Assembly (NCBI GenBank): GCA_905234285.1
Contig: CAJOHK010000002.1
Coordinates: 28,559-92,558, forward strand
DNA length: 64,000 bases
DNA from: an uncultured Bacteroidales bacterium
GTDB taxonomy: Bacteria > Bacteroidota > Bacteroidia > Bacteroidales > UBA932
Reading direction: 5' to 3'
Shown here: positions 52,426 through 61,971 of the stretch, in pieces
How the letters are laid out: the number at the start of each line of letters is the position of its first letter
Position numbering within the stretch: position 1 is the stretch's first letter
The notes under the pieces: generated by a model
What the model saw: the letters and a program-made list of their open reading frames with translations, nothing else
Told to the model about the DNA's origin: nothing
Database searches by the model: none
Made by a program: the position numbers and the translations under genes

Positions 52426-54322
52426 CTACTTGTAGCAAATACCGGGGATATCGGAGCCGGCGAGGGTGAGCCAGGAAGCGGCAGCAATGTCGCCGTTGTC
52501 CTTGGCGTTGCCATTGCCATCGTAGCAGCTGGTGAAGTCCAGGTCGACGCCTTCGTTCTTGGAGGCCATGTTCACGGCAGCCTTTTCCTCGGAACCGTCA
52601 AAGTTCCAGCAAGCTTCCAGACCATCGGCGTTGGCGGAAACTTCGCACAGGGAGTCTTCGATTTCAGAAGCGGCCAGGGCGCGGCTCCATACGCGGATGT
52701 AAGCGGTATAACCGTTGAAAGCCTGCTTGAGCGGCCAGGAAGAACCGTCGTCCCAGGTCATGGACAGGTCTACGCGGTTGAAATCCCAAGAAGACGTAGG
52801 AGTAGCATCATAAGAGTTGAGGAGAGTTCCATCCTGATAGACGTGTACCTTGGAACCGTCGGAAACGATGGTCATTACCACCCATTCCTTAGCAGGCCAT
52901 GCATAAGGCTTGCCATCCTTGGTCACCTGAGCCTGGCCCAAGCCCAGAACACCGGCGTTGAGACAAAGCTGGCCGTCCACATCACCGTCTGGACTCATCG
53001 GCATTGGCGAATTCGCCCAGGCGGTTGGAGAACAGCTGGTTGCCGGCCTCGTCCTTGTCGTTGAACTTGTGGTCGTTCCACTTGTTGGCGTAGAACTTCC
53101 ACTGGAGGGTAACGGCAGAGGGGTTCAGGGAAATGGCATCAGCCCAGATGAAGGTGCTGTTGGTCTTGTAGTTGCTCATGTTGAACACCTTGTTCCAACC
53201 GGCGGGGTTGTAGTGCTCGTATTCAATCTCGGAAGCCTTCTGGGCAATCACGATGGTCTGCACTTTGTTCTGGGTGCCGGCCTCGTAGATCCATACTTCA
53301 CCTTCACGGATTTCGCCGGTGGTGTTGTCTTCCAGGGCGAAGGTCACGGTGTAGTTGTTGGCCTTTACGTCGGCCACGGTGATCCAGCTTACCTGGGGCT
53401 GGATGGACTCCTTGTTCAGGGAAACGTTGGAAACGATGTGTGCTTCCACAGCGCCGTCCTCGGCATTGCCGATATAGTCGATGGTCTCGGAATAAGGCTC
53501 ATCGGTGGGCTCGGCGTAGGGCTGCTCTTCCTCGGCGCCGAAGGTGAGTTTCACGATGGAGGTGAGACCTACCTTGGAGTCGGCGTAGGCGAGGGCGGTA
53601 CCCTCGGCCACTACCTTGGGCGTGATCACGAATTTGTCGGCCTGAACCTCGGCTTTGAAGTTGGCGTCCGTGAAGATGTCCACCTCGGTGCCCGCGGTCT
53701 TGGCGTTCACGGTGTAGGGAACGTCAAAGGCCTCGGTGGTGGTCACCTTGTACTGCGTCTTGGCAATGACCAGCTTGAAGGCCGAGCCGATGGGGATGTT
53801 CACCTTGCTGTTATCGGAGAGGGTGAGCACCACATACTGGTCGGTAACCTCGATGTTGGTGAAGATACCGTCCTGCAGGGAAGCGCCACCGCTGAAGCCG
53901 CCGAGTTCGGTCTCGGTGCCGGCGATGACAGCGTACAGCTTGCCGTTCTTTACATAGATGTTGGTCACCTGGCTTACGGGCAGTTTCTTGCCGTCGTAGG
54001 TGAGGGCCGTTCCGTCGATAGCCCAGTAAAGGACATCGCCTTCCTTGATGACACCCAGTACGCCGGTACCGCTGCCGGTAGAGACCTTCAGGGTAACAAC
54101 GGTGCCGTCACCGTAAGTGACAGTAACGCCCTCGGCGGTCTGTTCCACCTTTTGGACGTATTGGCCCAGGGCAACAGCCTGAACGGCCTTGATCTGGGCC
54201 TCCAGGTTGCCTACCTTGGTCTCGAGCGTGGTGACCCGGTTCTTGAGCTCGGTGTCATCGTACTCTTTGGCGCAGCCCACGAGGAGCAGAGCCGCTGCAA
54301 AAGCAAATAATACTTTTTTCAT
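52426..54322 (-). pseudogene. DUF4988/LamG surface lipoprotein gene with a frameshift
   Basis: Two frames make one protein. The first begins at 54322 (MKKVLFAFAAALLLVGC, lipoprotein), contains a coiled coil (TELKNRVTTLETKVGNLEAQ), a DUF4988-like beta region and a BACON-like segment, and enters a LamG/concanavalin-like domain (FNMSNYKTNSTFIW). It stops at 52982 shortly after GEFANADES. The LamG domain resumes in another frame near PDGDVDGQLCL and runs to 52426. The length is 1897 nt, one more than a multiple of three, so one extra base near 52985-53000 explains it. Either a recent pseudogene or a sequencing error. It is the last gene of the glycan operon; related lipoproteins bind glycan at the surface. 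Confidence 0.8.
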
Positions 54323-54342
54323 GATAGTATATTGGTTATTGA

Positions 54343-55581
54343 TTATTGTGCACACTTGTTCTTTTCGTCCTTGACCCACTTGACATACTGTCCGGAGCCG
54401 GAGTTGGCGTAGTTGCTTTCGTCGGCCTGACGTTCTGCGTTGTCCCAGTTCATGTCGGCGCCGGCTACGGAATCGTGGAAGGTGTGGCCTTCGCCCTCGT
54501 TCATCTTCCAGTATCCGACCAGACCGGCCGAAGTGGCGTCTACCGAGCAAAGGGTAGAGGCAATGTCGCTGGCGCTGCGGGCAATGTTCCAGATGCGCAT
54601 CTCGGCCATGCGACCGGTGTAGCTCTGGGAGCTGCCGTAGCCGCCCCAGGACATGCCAATCTCAAAGCGGTTGAGCTTGAAGGCCTGGCTGCCCGAGATG
54701 GTGTTCTGCCAAGGAACATCCTTTTCGCCGTTGATGTAGACGGTCATGTTGGAGCCGTCCCAGACGATGGAAATCATGAACCACTGGTTCTGTTCGAAGG
54801 TACCTACCTCGCTGTCGCCTTCGCCGGTAGTTCCGGTGACATAGCGGCCGCTGGGGGCTACGATATCCAGGGTCTTCCAGGGTTTACCGTTCTCGTTGAA
54901 ACGGAGTAGCACCTGTCCGCCGCCATCCTCGTTCCAGCAGCAGAAGCGGCACAGTTGGTCGGCGCCCTTGGACTTGAGGTTGTAGGGGTGGGCCTTGATT
55001 TCCAGCGTCCAGCTGTTGAGCTCATAGCCCGGCAGCGAGTGCGTGGAATACATGCCGATGTCCTGAATGTCCAGCGAGTAGCTTTCCATGGTCTTGCCCA
55101 GTTTGATGAACAGGCTCTTGGAGGCGGGGAGAATCTCGGCCTTACCGCCTTCGAGATAGGCGCAGGAAACCGGGATCACGTAGTTTACACCCTCCTGGAT
55201 AAAGGTATTGTCCAGCAGAATCACCGAGGTCATGGCCGATACGGCCGAGCCTTTCTCAATGACCACATACTCGTCGGAGAGCATGACGGTGTTGCGGGGA
55301 ACGGCAGCATAGCTGGTCTTGTTCTGTTTGTTGTATTCCACCACGGCCAGGCTGTCAATGGACAGGTGCACCTTCACGTCTTCGGCAACCGGGCCGGTGG
55401 CCGAGATGGAGAAGTTGTACGAGATGGGAATGTTGTCGGCCAGGATCTGGTCCTTGGAAATGGGGGAGCTGTCGGTTCCCGTTACCAGGACGATTTCCTT
55501 GCCAAAGTCAAACTTGTCGGCCTGGTTGCAGGCAGTGAAGCCCAAGACCGCAACGAAAACAGGAATGATATACTTTTTCAT
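54343..55581 (-). CDS. DUF1735 + LamG surface lipoprotein
   Basis: A 412-residue lipoprotein (FVAVLGFTAC, then NQADKFD). Residues about 25-165 are a DUF1735-like domain (ISYNFSISATGPVAEDVKVH, LAVVEYNKQNKTSYAAVP, VNYVIPVSC). Residues about 175-390 form a LamG-type jelly roll (SWTLEIKAHPYNL, NQWFMISIVWDGSNMTVYIN, GRMAEMRIWNIARSASDI). Genes with this layout sit beside GH18 endoglycosidases in N-glycan loci and are proposed to bind glycoprotein glycan. The ATG at 55581 (MKKYIIPVF) is preferred; 55587 is an alternative. Confidence 0.85.
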   Translation of the reverse strand: MKKYIIPVFVAVLGFTACNQADKFDFGKEIVLVTGTDSSPISKDQILADNIPISYNFSISATGPVAEDVKVHLSIDSLAVVEYNKQNKTSYAAVPRNTVMLSDEYVVIEKGSAVSAMTSVILLDNTFIQEGVNYVIPVSCAYLEGGKAEILPASKSLFIKLGKTMESYSLDIQDIGMYSTHSLPGYELNSWTLEIKAHPYNLKSKGADQLCRFCCWNEDGGGQVLLRFNENGKPWKTLDIVAPSGRYVTGTTGEGDSEVGTFEQNQWFMISIVWDGSNMTVYINGEKDVPWQNTISGSQAFKLNRFEIGMSWGGYGSSQSYTGRMAEMRIWNIARSASDIASTLCSVDATSAGLVGYWKMNEGEGHTFHDSVAGADMNWDNAERQADESNYANSGSGQYVKWVKDEKNKCAQ

Positions 55582-55590
55582 ATGCATGGT

Positions 55591-56739
55591 CTATTTGTGG
55601 GGGTTAACAATCTGGATGGCGCGGCGCAGGAAAGCGTAGTTGGAGAAGTTGGTCATCTTGTAACCTTTCTTTTCCAGGGCAGCGCTTCCGTTGCTGTAGT
55701 CATTGTCAATATAGTAGCCGCCGAATCCGCCGCCTTGTCCGTTGGATGCTTCGGATGCGTAGCGGGCATAGCGCTCCAGGGTGTACATGGTTTCACCGTC
55801 GGGGTTCTTCATGCCGGTAGGATAACCGCCGTTGAGGTAGTTGGGACCTTCACCGGAAGACTGCTCGTACTGCTCGCAATAGACCATCTTCTCGGCGGGG
55901 CACCAGCCGGGACCGCCCACGGAGGAACCCTGGGCCGAGTAGGCCTGCTTTACCAGGTAGTCGATGTAGGGCTCGATGTTGCCGTCGGGGTAACCGCCAA
56001 AGTAGTCTACGATGAGGAGTTTGGAAGGGTCGGAACCCTTGGGGCCGAAGTACTTGCCCACCTCGTCAATCACCCAGAAGATCTGCTGGCTGCCCCAGCC
56101 CTCGTAGTCAAAGTCTACGCCGTCCAGGCCGTGGGTGTTCACAATGTCCACCACCAGGCGGCCATAGGCGCGGATGGACTCTTCGTCGCTGCCGGATACC
56201 GTCCACTTTTTGCCGTCCAGGTCAAATTCCTGACCGTAGTGAGAGGCATCGGCGTGCATCACAAACTTGGTGCCCTTGATCTTCTGGCAGTACTCCAGGT
56301 CAAAGTAGGCGTTGGGGGAGTAGTCGTAGGTGTGCAGCGGACCGCGTTCGATCTCGCCGGTTTCCTCGTTCTTCACATTGCCGTAGAAGCAGGCGTCGGT
56401 GTATTCCTGTTTCATGGGGGTGCCCATCCACAGGTTCACGATATCCAGGGAATCCGGCAGGGACATCATCCTGGGCTTCATGTTCTTGTACTCGATGTAC
56501 AGGCTGGTAGCACCCTCCGGGGGAGCCCATGCGGCAAAATATACATAGGAGATGGTGTGGTTAGACGCTTTCCACTCCCGCAGGTTGGCGTAGTAAGCCT
56601 TGTCGGCGTCGCTCAGGTCGTTCTCGTCCAGGCTGTAGGTCTTGAATTCCTGAATGGTCAGTTTCTCGATCTTGTTGTTGCAGGCTGTGAGCGCGGTGGC
56701 GGCCAGGGCTATAGTAAGGATATAATTGAATTTTTTCAT
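55591..56739 (-). CDS. GH18 endo-beta-N-acetylglucosaminidase-like lipoprotein
   Basis: A 382-residue lipoprotein (AATALTAC, then NNKIEKL) with a GH18 TIM barrel. The catalytic DxxDxDxE motif is intact as DGVDFDYE, with Glu213 the acid and Asp211 assisting. Other family parts are NHTISYVYFAAWAPP, TKFVMHADASH and LLIVDYFGGYPDG. Enzymes of this type cut between the two core GlcNAc residues of N-glycans, releasing the oligosaccharide for SusC/D import. It lies between the SusD and the DUF1735-LamG genes, matching known N-glycan loci of Bacteroides. Confidence 0.9.
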   Translation of the reverse strand: MKKFNYILTIALAATALTACNNKIEKLTIQEFKTYSLDENDLSDADKAYYANLREWKASNHTISYVYFAAWAPPEGATSLYIEYKNMKPRMMSLPDSLDIVNLWMGTPMKQEYTDACFYGNVKNEETGEIERGPLHTYDYSPNAYFDLEYCQKIKGTKFVMHADASHYGQEFDLDGKKWTVSGSDEESIRAYGRLVVDIVNTHGLDGVDFDYEGWGSQQIFWVIDEVGKYFGPKGSDPSKLLIVDYFGGYPDGNIEPYIDYLVKQAYSAQGSSVGGPGWCPAEKMVYCEQYEQSSGEGPNYLNGGYPTGMKNPDGETMYTLERYARYASEASNGQGGGFGGYYIDNDYSNGSAALEKKGYKMTNFSNYAFLRRAIQIVNPHK

Positions 56740-56752
56740 ATGCTACCGTCAA

Positions 56753-58336
56753 TTATTCGTTAAACGGCTTTTTGTCCCACCACAGGCGGGTGCCGGCGTT
56801 GTCGGCACCACCCAGGGCCTCTAAGCCTGAGGCATAACCGGCCGGGTTGTCGCTCTGCTCGGATACGGGATACGGTACGCGGCGGATACCCTGTTCGGTG
56901 TTCACGATACCGTTGGAATAGTTGTTCACCGGAGGAAGGATCACCGGATAGTGCAGGCGGCGGTATTCGGCCCAGGCCTCGGCGCCGTTGGGGAAGAGGG
57001 CCAGCCATTTCTGGGTGCCGATTCTTTCCAGGTTGTGCTCATTGGTGTCATTATCCTGCCATGCAATGGTGATGGTAGAAGGTGCGCTGGCTTTGGCACG
57101 GCCCACGTTGTCCTTGAAGTCGGCGGGCTTGGCGGTAGCGTTGCTAATGTAGGAAGCAGCACCCTCGGCGCCCCATTCTTCGAAGGAGAGCTTGATGCCC
57201 TGCTCGTAGAAATCCTTGGCGCTTCCGCCCATGTTCCAGCCAACCAGTGCGCCCTCGGCACGCAGGAAAGCCACCTCGGCGGCATTGAGCCAGGTGATCT
57301 TGTAGATACCGGCATTGGGGGCCGAAACCTTGCCGGCCGTGTTCTTGTAGCTGGTCCAGGCAGCCGGGGAGATACCCGAGCGTACGCCGTGCAGATTGCC
57401 GTCGCTGGCGGGCTTGGCATACAGGAACTTGCGGGGATCGTTGTAGCCATTGAGGTACACGTCCATGGAAGCGCCCATCTGGGTATCGGCGTCGTTGAAC
57501 TCTACGTTGATGGTGTAGAGGGGATGACGCACGCCGGTCTCGGCAATCACGGCATTGCCGCTATTGCTTTCAATGACGCCGAAGGGGCTGGCGATGGATT
57601 TCTCGGCCTCGGTCTGGGCCAGGTTGGCGTCGGCAAAACGCACACGCATGGCCAGGCGCAGGCGCAGGGAGTTGGCAAACTGGACCCACTTGGTGGCGTC
57701 GCCGCCGTAAATGAGGTCGTAGTCTTCCAGCAGTTTGGCGCCGGTGGCGGCTACTTTCTCCAGGGTCTCGATGGACTCGTCCAGTTCCTGGAAGAACTGC
57801 TCGTATACCTTATCCAGCGGGTCGTACACGTTGGAGAGGTCTCCGGTGTGAGAGTAGGCGATGGGACCGTAGTAGTCGGCTACCTGGTGCATGGTGGCCA
57901 CTTTGAGCACCTTGGCCAGGGCCAGTTCGTTGGACATGCCCAGCTCTTCGGCCGATTTGGCAAATTTGCTGTAACCGCCCATGCCGTACTCGTACTTGAC
58001 GGTGAACATGCGGCGATGCCAGCCGTCATTTACGTCCCAGCCGGCGTTGTGACCGTCGCTGAGGGTGGGGGCCATATAGCCAACCCAGGTCTCGGCGCAC
58101 AGGTTGTACATAATCTGGTAGTCGGAGTCCAGATAGGTACCGTCGCGGTAAATGATGACCGAACGTTCCAGCTGCTGGAGCATACCGCCCAGCGCCAGGC
58201 CGTCCTGAGCCATCTGCTCATTGCTGACGCCAAACTGGTTCTTGCTGATTTCCTCGAAGTTCTTGGTGCAGGAGGAGAAAAGGAGAGCAGCCGTGGCAAG
58301 CGTTGCAAACGCTTTATATATCATATTTGTTTTCAT
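56753..58336 (-). CDS. SusD/RagB-like surface glycan-binding lipoprotein
   Basis: A 527-residue lipoprotein (LFSSC at about residue 23, then TKNFEEISKN). It has the N-terminal EEISKNQFGVSNEQMAQDGL, helical repeats with WVQFANSLRLRLAMRVRFAD near residue 218 and a C-terminal KWLALFPNGAEAWAEYRRLH then RRVPYPVSEQ, all typical of SusD. It pairs with the SusC encoded 9 bp upstream and with the GH18 downstream. The likely ligand is the oligosaccharide released from N-glycan. Confidence 0.92.
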   Translation of the reverse strand: MKTNMIYKAFATLATAALLFSSCTKNFEEISKNQFGVSNEQMAQDGLALGGMLQQLERSVIIYRDGTYLDSDYQIMYNLCAETWVGYMAPTLSDGHNAGWDVNDGWHRRMFTVKYEYGMGGYSKFAKSAEELGMSNELALAKVLKVATMHQVADYYGPIAYSHTGDLSNVYDPLDKVYEQFFQELDESIETLEKVAATGAKLLEDYDLIYGGDATKWVQFANSLRLRLAMRVRFADANLAQTEAEKSIASPFGVIESNSGNAVIAETGVRHPLYTINVEFNDADTQMGASMDVYLNGYNDPRKFLYAKPASDGNLHGVRSGISPAAWTSYKNTAGKVSAPNAGIYKITWLNAAEVAFLRAEGALVGWNMGGSAKDFYEQGIKLSFEEWGAEGAASYISNATAKPADFKDNVGRAKASAPSTITIAWQDNDTNEHNLERIGTQKWLALFPNGAEAWAEYRRLHYPVILPPVNNYSNGIVNTEQGIRRVPYPVSEQSDNPAGYASGLEALGGADNAGTRLWWDKKPFNE

Positions 58337-58345
58337 ACGCGCTAA

Positions 58346-61300
58346 CTATTTTACGATGCAAACAGCAACACGGTTGGACTCGGGCGTGCCGGAAGCATTG
58401 CGGTCGGTGCCGGTGGACTGCTTGGTGATGCGGCTTGCGCTCACACCGGCCTTCTGGAGCATTTCCACTACCTTGGCGGCGCGCTGCTCGGACAGGCTGC
58501 GGTTGATGGCAGCGGTGCCGGTAGCACTGTCGGCATATCCGGTAACAATGATCTTGGCATCCGGGTTGTCATTCAGGATCTGGGCGATGCGACCCAGCTT
58601 GAAAGCTTCGTCGGGACGGATTTCATCCTTGCCGATGACGAAGAAGAGGTCGTCGGTGTATTCACCCTTGAGGGTGTTTTCCTTCACCTTCACTTCTTTC
58701 ACCACTTCCTTCACTACCTCTTTCTCTACAATCTTCTCTACCACCTTGGGTTCGGCGGGGACATAAGGCTCTACGTGTACGGGAGCGGCGGGCTTGGAGG
58801 CGGTGCTGCCGGCGAACTTCACCTTTACGGAGAAGCCGAGGCTGCGGGTAGAGGGCTGCATGAAGTAGTCCACGCCCTGGTTGTAGGTGCCCACGCTGGA
58901 GGTCATCTCGGGATCGAAGGGAGCCTTGAGGTAGAGCATGGCCAGGTTGTTGCCCACAATGGAGAGATTCAGGCCCTGCAGCCAGCTCCATCCCCATTTG
59001 CTCACGGGGAAGTCATAGCCCAGGGAAATCTCGGAGAGGCGCACGTTGGTGGCGTCATAGACATACTGGCTCATGACACCGCGGTCGCGGCTGATTACCT
59101 GCAGGTAATCCTGCACGTTGTAGTTCTTCATGCCGTTGAGCTCTACGAAGCCTTTCTCGCGAAGGTCGGCCGAATCCTGGGAAATACCGTAGTAGTCCAG
59201 GACGGCCTGTGTCTTGGAGACCACGATGCCGCCCAGACGGGCCGTGAACAGGAAGCTGGCGGTGATGCCGTTCCAGCCCAGGTGGCCGCCCCAGCTCAGA
59301 CGGTGCTTGGCATCGGTGGAGCCGGCATAGACCATGTCTTTCTCGTCGTAATCGGCCTGGATCATGCCGTCGCTGGTAAGGTCGTAGAAGCCTTTTTCGT
59401 CGGTCTTGATGGTGGTTACGTACACGTCGCCCAGGGTGCCGCCTTCATAGAGGAAGGTGTTGAGGCCGCCGAATCTGCCCATGGGGAGGCCGTTGCCGTC
59501 GTAGCGCTCGCCGGTGTCGGGATCGGTGAAGTGCAGGTCCACAATTTTGTTCTGGTTCCAGGTCCAGGTGAGATAAGTGCCCCAGTTGAACTTGCCGTGG
59601 CTGTCGTCGTAGCGCAGCATCATTTCCACACCCTGGTTGTCTACCTGGCCACCGTTCAGGAACATGTTGCTGGTGAAGGAGGTAGAGGTGATGCGGGGAT
59701 CGTAGAACTGGTTGTAAGTGCTGGACTTATAATAGGTAGCGTCCAACTGGACTTTGCTGTCGAAGAAGTGGATGTTGGTACCTACTTCCCAGGACTTGGT
59801 GCGTTCCGGTTTGAGGGTGGTGTTGGCCCTGGTGGTGCTGGTGCCCACCTTGCCGTTGTTCTGCTCGATGCGGGGATCCAGCAGGAAGAGGGCGGGATCG
59901 GGGGCGTTACCTACCTCGGAGTAAGAGGCGCGGATCTTCCAGTAGGGGAAGAACTTGCTCTTCATGCCGGGGATGAGTTCGGTGATGATACCGGAAAGAC
60001 CTACCGTAGGATAGGTGATGGCACCGGCCGTCCACAGGGAGGAGTTCCAGTCGGCGCGGAAGGTGGCGTCCAGGTAAATCCGGCTGCGCCAGCCCACCTG
60101 GGCGTTGGCAAACACGGACTGGTTCTGGGAATGCCAGCCGCCGCTGTAAAGACGGGTGTGAGAGCTGGTGAGGTCGATGTTGTTCAGGTCGAACTTGTTG
60201 TTCACCTGGGCCAGGGGACCGCTGGTAAGGTCGGAGCGGAAGAGGATGTCATCGATGTTGGCACCCACCACGCCGGAAAGGCTGATGATGTTGTCTCCGA
60301 AGTATTTGTTCACAGTGGCCAGGACCTCGGCGAATTTTTGCTCGGTGTACTGGTTGTTGTGGCTGTAGTAACCGTGTTTGGAACCCTCGGTGAACAGGGT
60401 GTTGGTGCCGGCATCGAACTTTTGCTCCTGCAGCTCGTCGGTGCGGTCATACTTGGCACGGGTGCTCAGGGTGAGCCATTTGAACGGCTTGTAGGAGAGC
60501 TGGGCCACACCCATGAGGCGGTTTTTCTTGTTCTGCCACTTCTGGTGTTCGGTAATCCAGTAGGGGTTCTGCATGGACATGGTGAAGTCGTAGGGCCAGT
60601 ACTGGGTCTTGATGTTACGGCCGGTGTCGAAGCGCTCGTAAACCTGCAGCTTGGAGAAGTCGTCGCCGGCAGGGAAGAGGTACACGGGAACCACGGGGTT
60701 GCCGTACTCGCCCTGGGCAATCATGTTCTGCTCGAACACATGGCCGTAGGTGACGTTCACATCCAGGGTGAGGATGTCCTTCACTATATCGGTGGTGTTA
60801 CGGAAGCTCAGGTTGTAGCGGTTTACATTGTTGTTGTGCACAATGCCGCGGGCGTTGGCTACGGAACCGGATACATAGGTCTGGCTGCGGTCGGTGCCCG
60901 AGGAAACGGCCAGGGAGTTCACCTCGTTGAAACCCGTCTGGAAGTAGTCGCGCGGGTTGTAGGTGGACGGGGTGTCCAGCTTGTTGCCCCAGCTGTAGTA
61001 GGAACCCGGGCTGGTGGGGCCGTAGGTGTTCTGGAACTGAGGCATTACGTAGGCGCGCGAGAAGGTGGTGTTGTTGGAATAGTCGATGCTGAGCTTTTCC
61101 TTACCGCCCTTCTTGGTGGTGATGATGATGACACCGTTGGCGGCGTTGGCACCGTACAGGGCGGCGGCCGAAGGGCCGGAGAGCACGGAGATGCTCTCGA
61201 TGTCGTCCTGGTTCAGGGAACCCAGCACATCACCGGTCTGACCGGCACCGGCATATTCGCCCTCGGGCTGGATGCCGCGCAGCGACTGCATGGGAATACC

Positions 61301-61870
61301 GTCAATCACGTACAACGCATTGTTGTTGTTGTTGATGGATTTGGAACCACGCATGACGATACGCGAGGAACCGCCCACGCCCGTGGAGGACTGGCTGATG
61401 GACACGCCGGCCACTTTACCGTTGAGGCCGTTCACAAAGGAGCCCACCGGGCTCACGGTCTCAATCTTGGCCTGCTGAACGTTGTAGGAGAGGGATTTCT
61501 CCTCCTTCTTGATACCCATGGCCGTAACAACCGTCGCATTGAGGACGTTGTTGGCGGCTGCCATGGTTACGTTGATTACGGAGCGTCCGGCAATCTGTTC
61601 CACGACGTCCTCCTGGCCGATGTAGGAATAGCGCAGGGCCTGTGCCTGGGCAGGGACGGAAATGCTGTATTTACCGTCCAGGTCGGTGATGGCACCCACC
61701 GTTGCGTCTCCCTCCACCGTCACGCTGGCGCCGATGAGCGGCTCTCCGAAGTCATCTATGACTGTACCCGTAATGGTCCGGTTTTGGGCCAAAGCGACTG
61801 AGCCACAGACGAGCAGCCCAGCAAATGCCGCGAGTGCACCTGCCAGAACTTTCTTAAGTTGGTAACTCAT
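58346..61870 (-). CDS. SusC-type TonB receptor fused to a C-terminal OmpA-like domain
   Basis: A 1174-residue outer-membrane importer. Signal peptide to about residue 28 (CGSVALAQ), carboxypeptidase-regulatory domain 30-115, SusC plug (NVLNATVVTAMGIKKEEKS, SKSINNNNNALYVIDGIPMQ, ESISVLSGPSAAALYG) and a barrel whose last strand LGFSVKVKFAG ends near residue 1021, where ordinary SusC proteins stop. Then comes a Pro/Val/Glu/Lys linker (about 1022-1065, VEKIVEKEVVKEVVKEV) and an OmpA-like peptidoglycan-binding domain (1070-1174: ITGYADSATG-type loop at TGYADSATGTAAINRSLSEQ, RAAKVVEML, ESNRVAV). The extra domain would sit in the periplasm and anchor the pump to the cell wall. The frame is continuous. 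Confidence 0.93.
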   Translation of the reverse strand: MSYQLKKVLAGALAAFAGLLVCGSVALAQNRTITGTVIDDFGEPLIGASVTVEGDATVGAITDLDGKYSISVPAQAQALRYSYIGQEDVVEQIAGRSVINVTMAAANNVLNATVVTAMGIKKEEKSLSYNVQQAKIETVSPVGSFVNGLNGKVAGVSISQSSTGVGGSSRIVMRGSKSINNNNNALYVIDGIPMQSLRGIQPEGEYAGAGQTGDVLGSLNQDDIESISVLSGPSAAALYGANAANGVIIITTKKGGKEKLSIDYSNNTTFSRAYVMPQFQNTYGPTSPGSYYSWGNKLDTPSTYNPRDYFQTGFNEVNSLAVSSGTDRSQTYVSGSVANARGIVHNNNVNRYNLSFRNTTDIVKDILTLDVNVTYGHVFEQNMIAQGEYGNPVVPVYLFPAGDDFSKLQVYERFDTGRNIKTQYWPYDFTMSMQNPYWITEHQKWQNKKNRLMGVAQLSYKPFKWLTLSTRAKYDRTDELQEQKFDAGTNTLFTEGSKHGYYSHNNQYTEQKFAEVLATVNKYFGDNIISLSGVVGANIDDILFRSDLTSGPLAQVNNKFDLNNIDLTSSHTRLYSGGWHSQNQSVFANAQVGWRSRIYLDATFRADWNSSLWTAGAITYPTVGLSGIITELIPGMKSKFFPYWKIRASYSEVGNAPDPALFLLDPRIEQNNGKVGTSTTRANTTLKPERTKSWEVGTNIHFFDSKVQLDATYYKSSTYNQFYDPRITSTSFTSNMFLNGGQVDNQGVEMMLRYDDSHGKFNWGTYLTWTWNQNKIVDLHFTDPDTGERYDGNGLPMGRFGGLNTFLYEGGTLGDVYVTTIKTDEKGFYDLTSDGMIQADYDEKDMVYAGSTDAKHRLSWGGHLGWNGITASFLFTARLGGIVVSKTQAVLDYYGISQDSADLREKGFVELNGMKNYNVQDYLQVISRDRGVMSQYVYDATNVRLSEISLGYDFPVSKWGWSWLQGLNLSIVGNNLAMLYLKAPFDPEMTSSVGTYNQGVDYFMQPSTRSLGFSVKVKFAGSTASKPAAPVHVEPYVPAEPKVVEKIVEKEVVKEVVKEVKVKENTLKGEYTDDLFFVIGKDEIRPDEAFKLGRIAQILNDNPDAKIIVTGYADSATGTAAINRSLSEQRAAKVVEMLQKAGVSASRITKQSTGTDRNASGTPESNRVAVCIVK

Positions 61871-61918
61871 AGAGGTTGGTTATTGGTTAATATTGTTTGC
61901 TATAATGTTTTAGCGAAA

Positions 61919-61926
61919 CAAAGATA
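61919..61926 (-). promoter_or_regulatory. TAnnTTTG box for the SusC-OmpA operon
   Basis: On the minus strand TATCTTTG lies 48 bp before the SusC start. It drives SusC-OmpA, SusD, GH18 and the two LamG genes, which have gaps of 3-20 bp and share one terminator. The -33 site is weak. Confidence 0.5.
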
Positions 61927-61971
61927 CGAATAATATCTGGTATTTCACCGGGTTTTGCTAAAACTTTTTTG

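Noticed and set aside
58775..61801. A 1008-codon open frame on the plus strand opposite the SusC-OmpA gene
   Set aside because: Antisense shadow with low-complexity Gly/Val/His content. The SusC protein on the minus strand is unmistakable.
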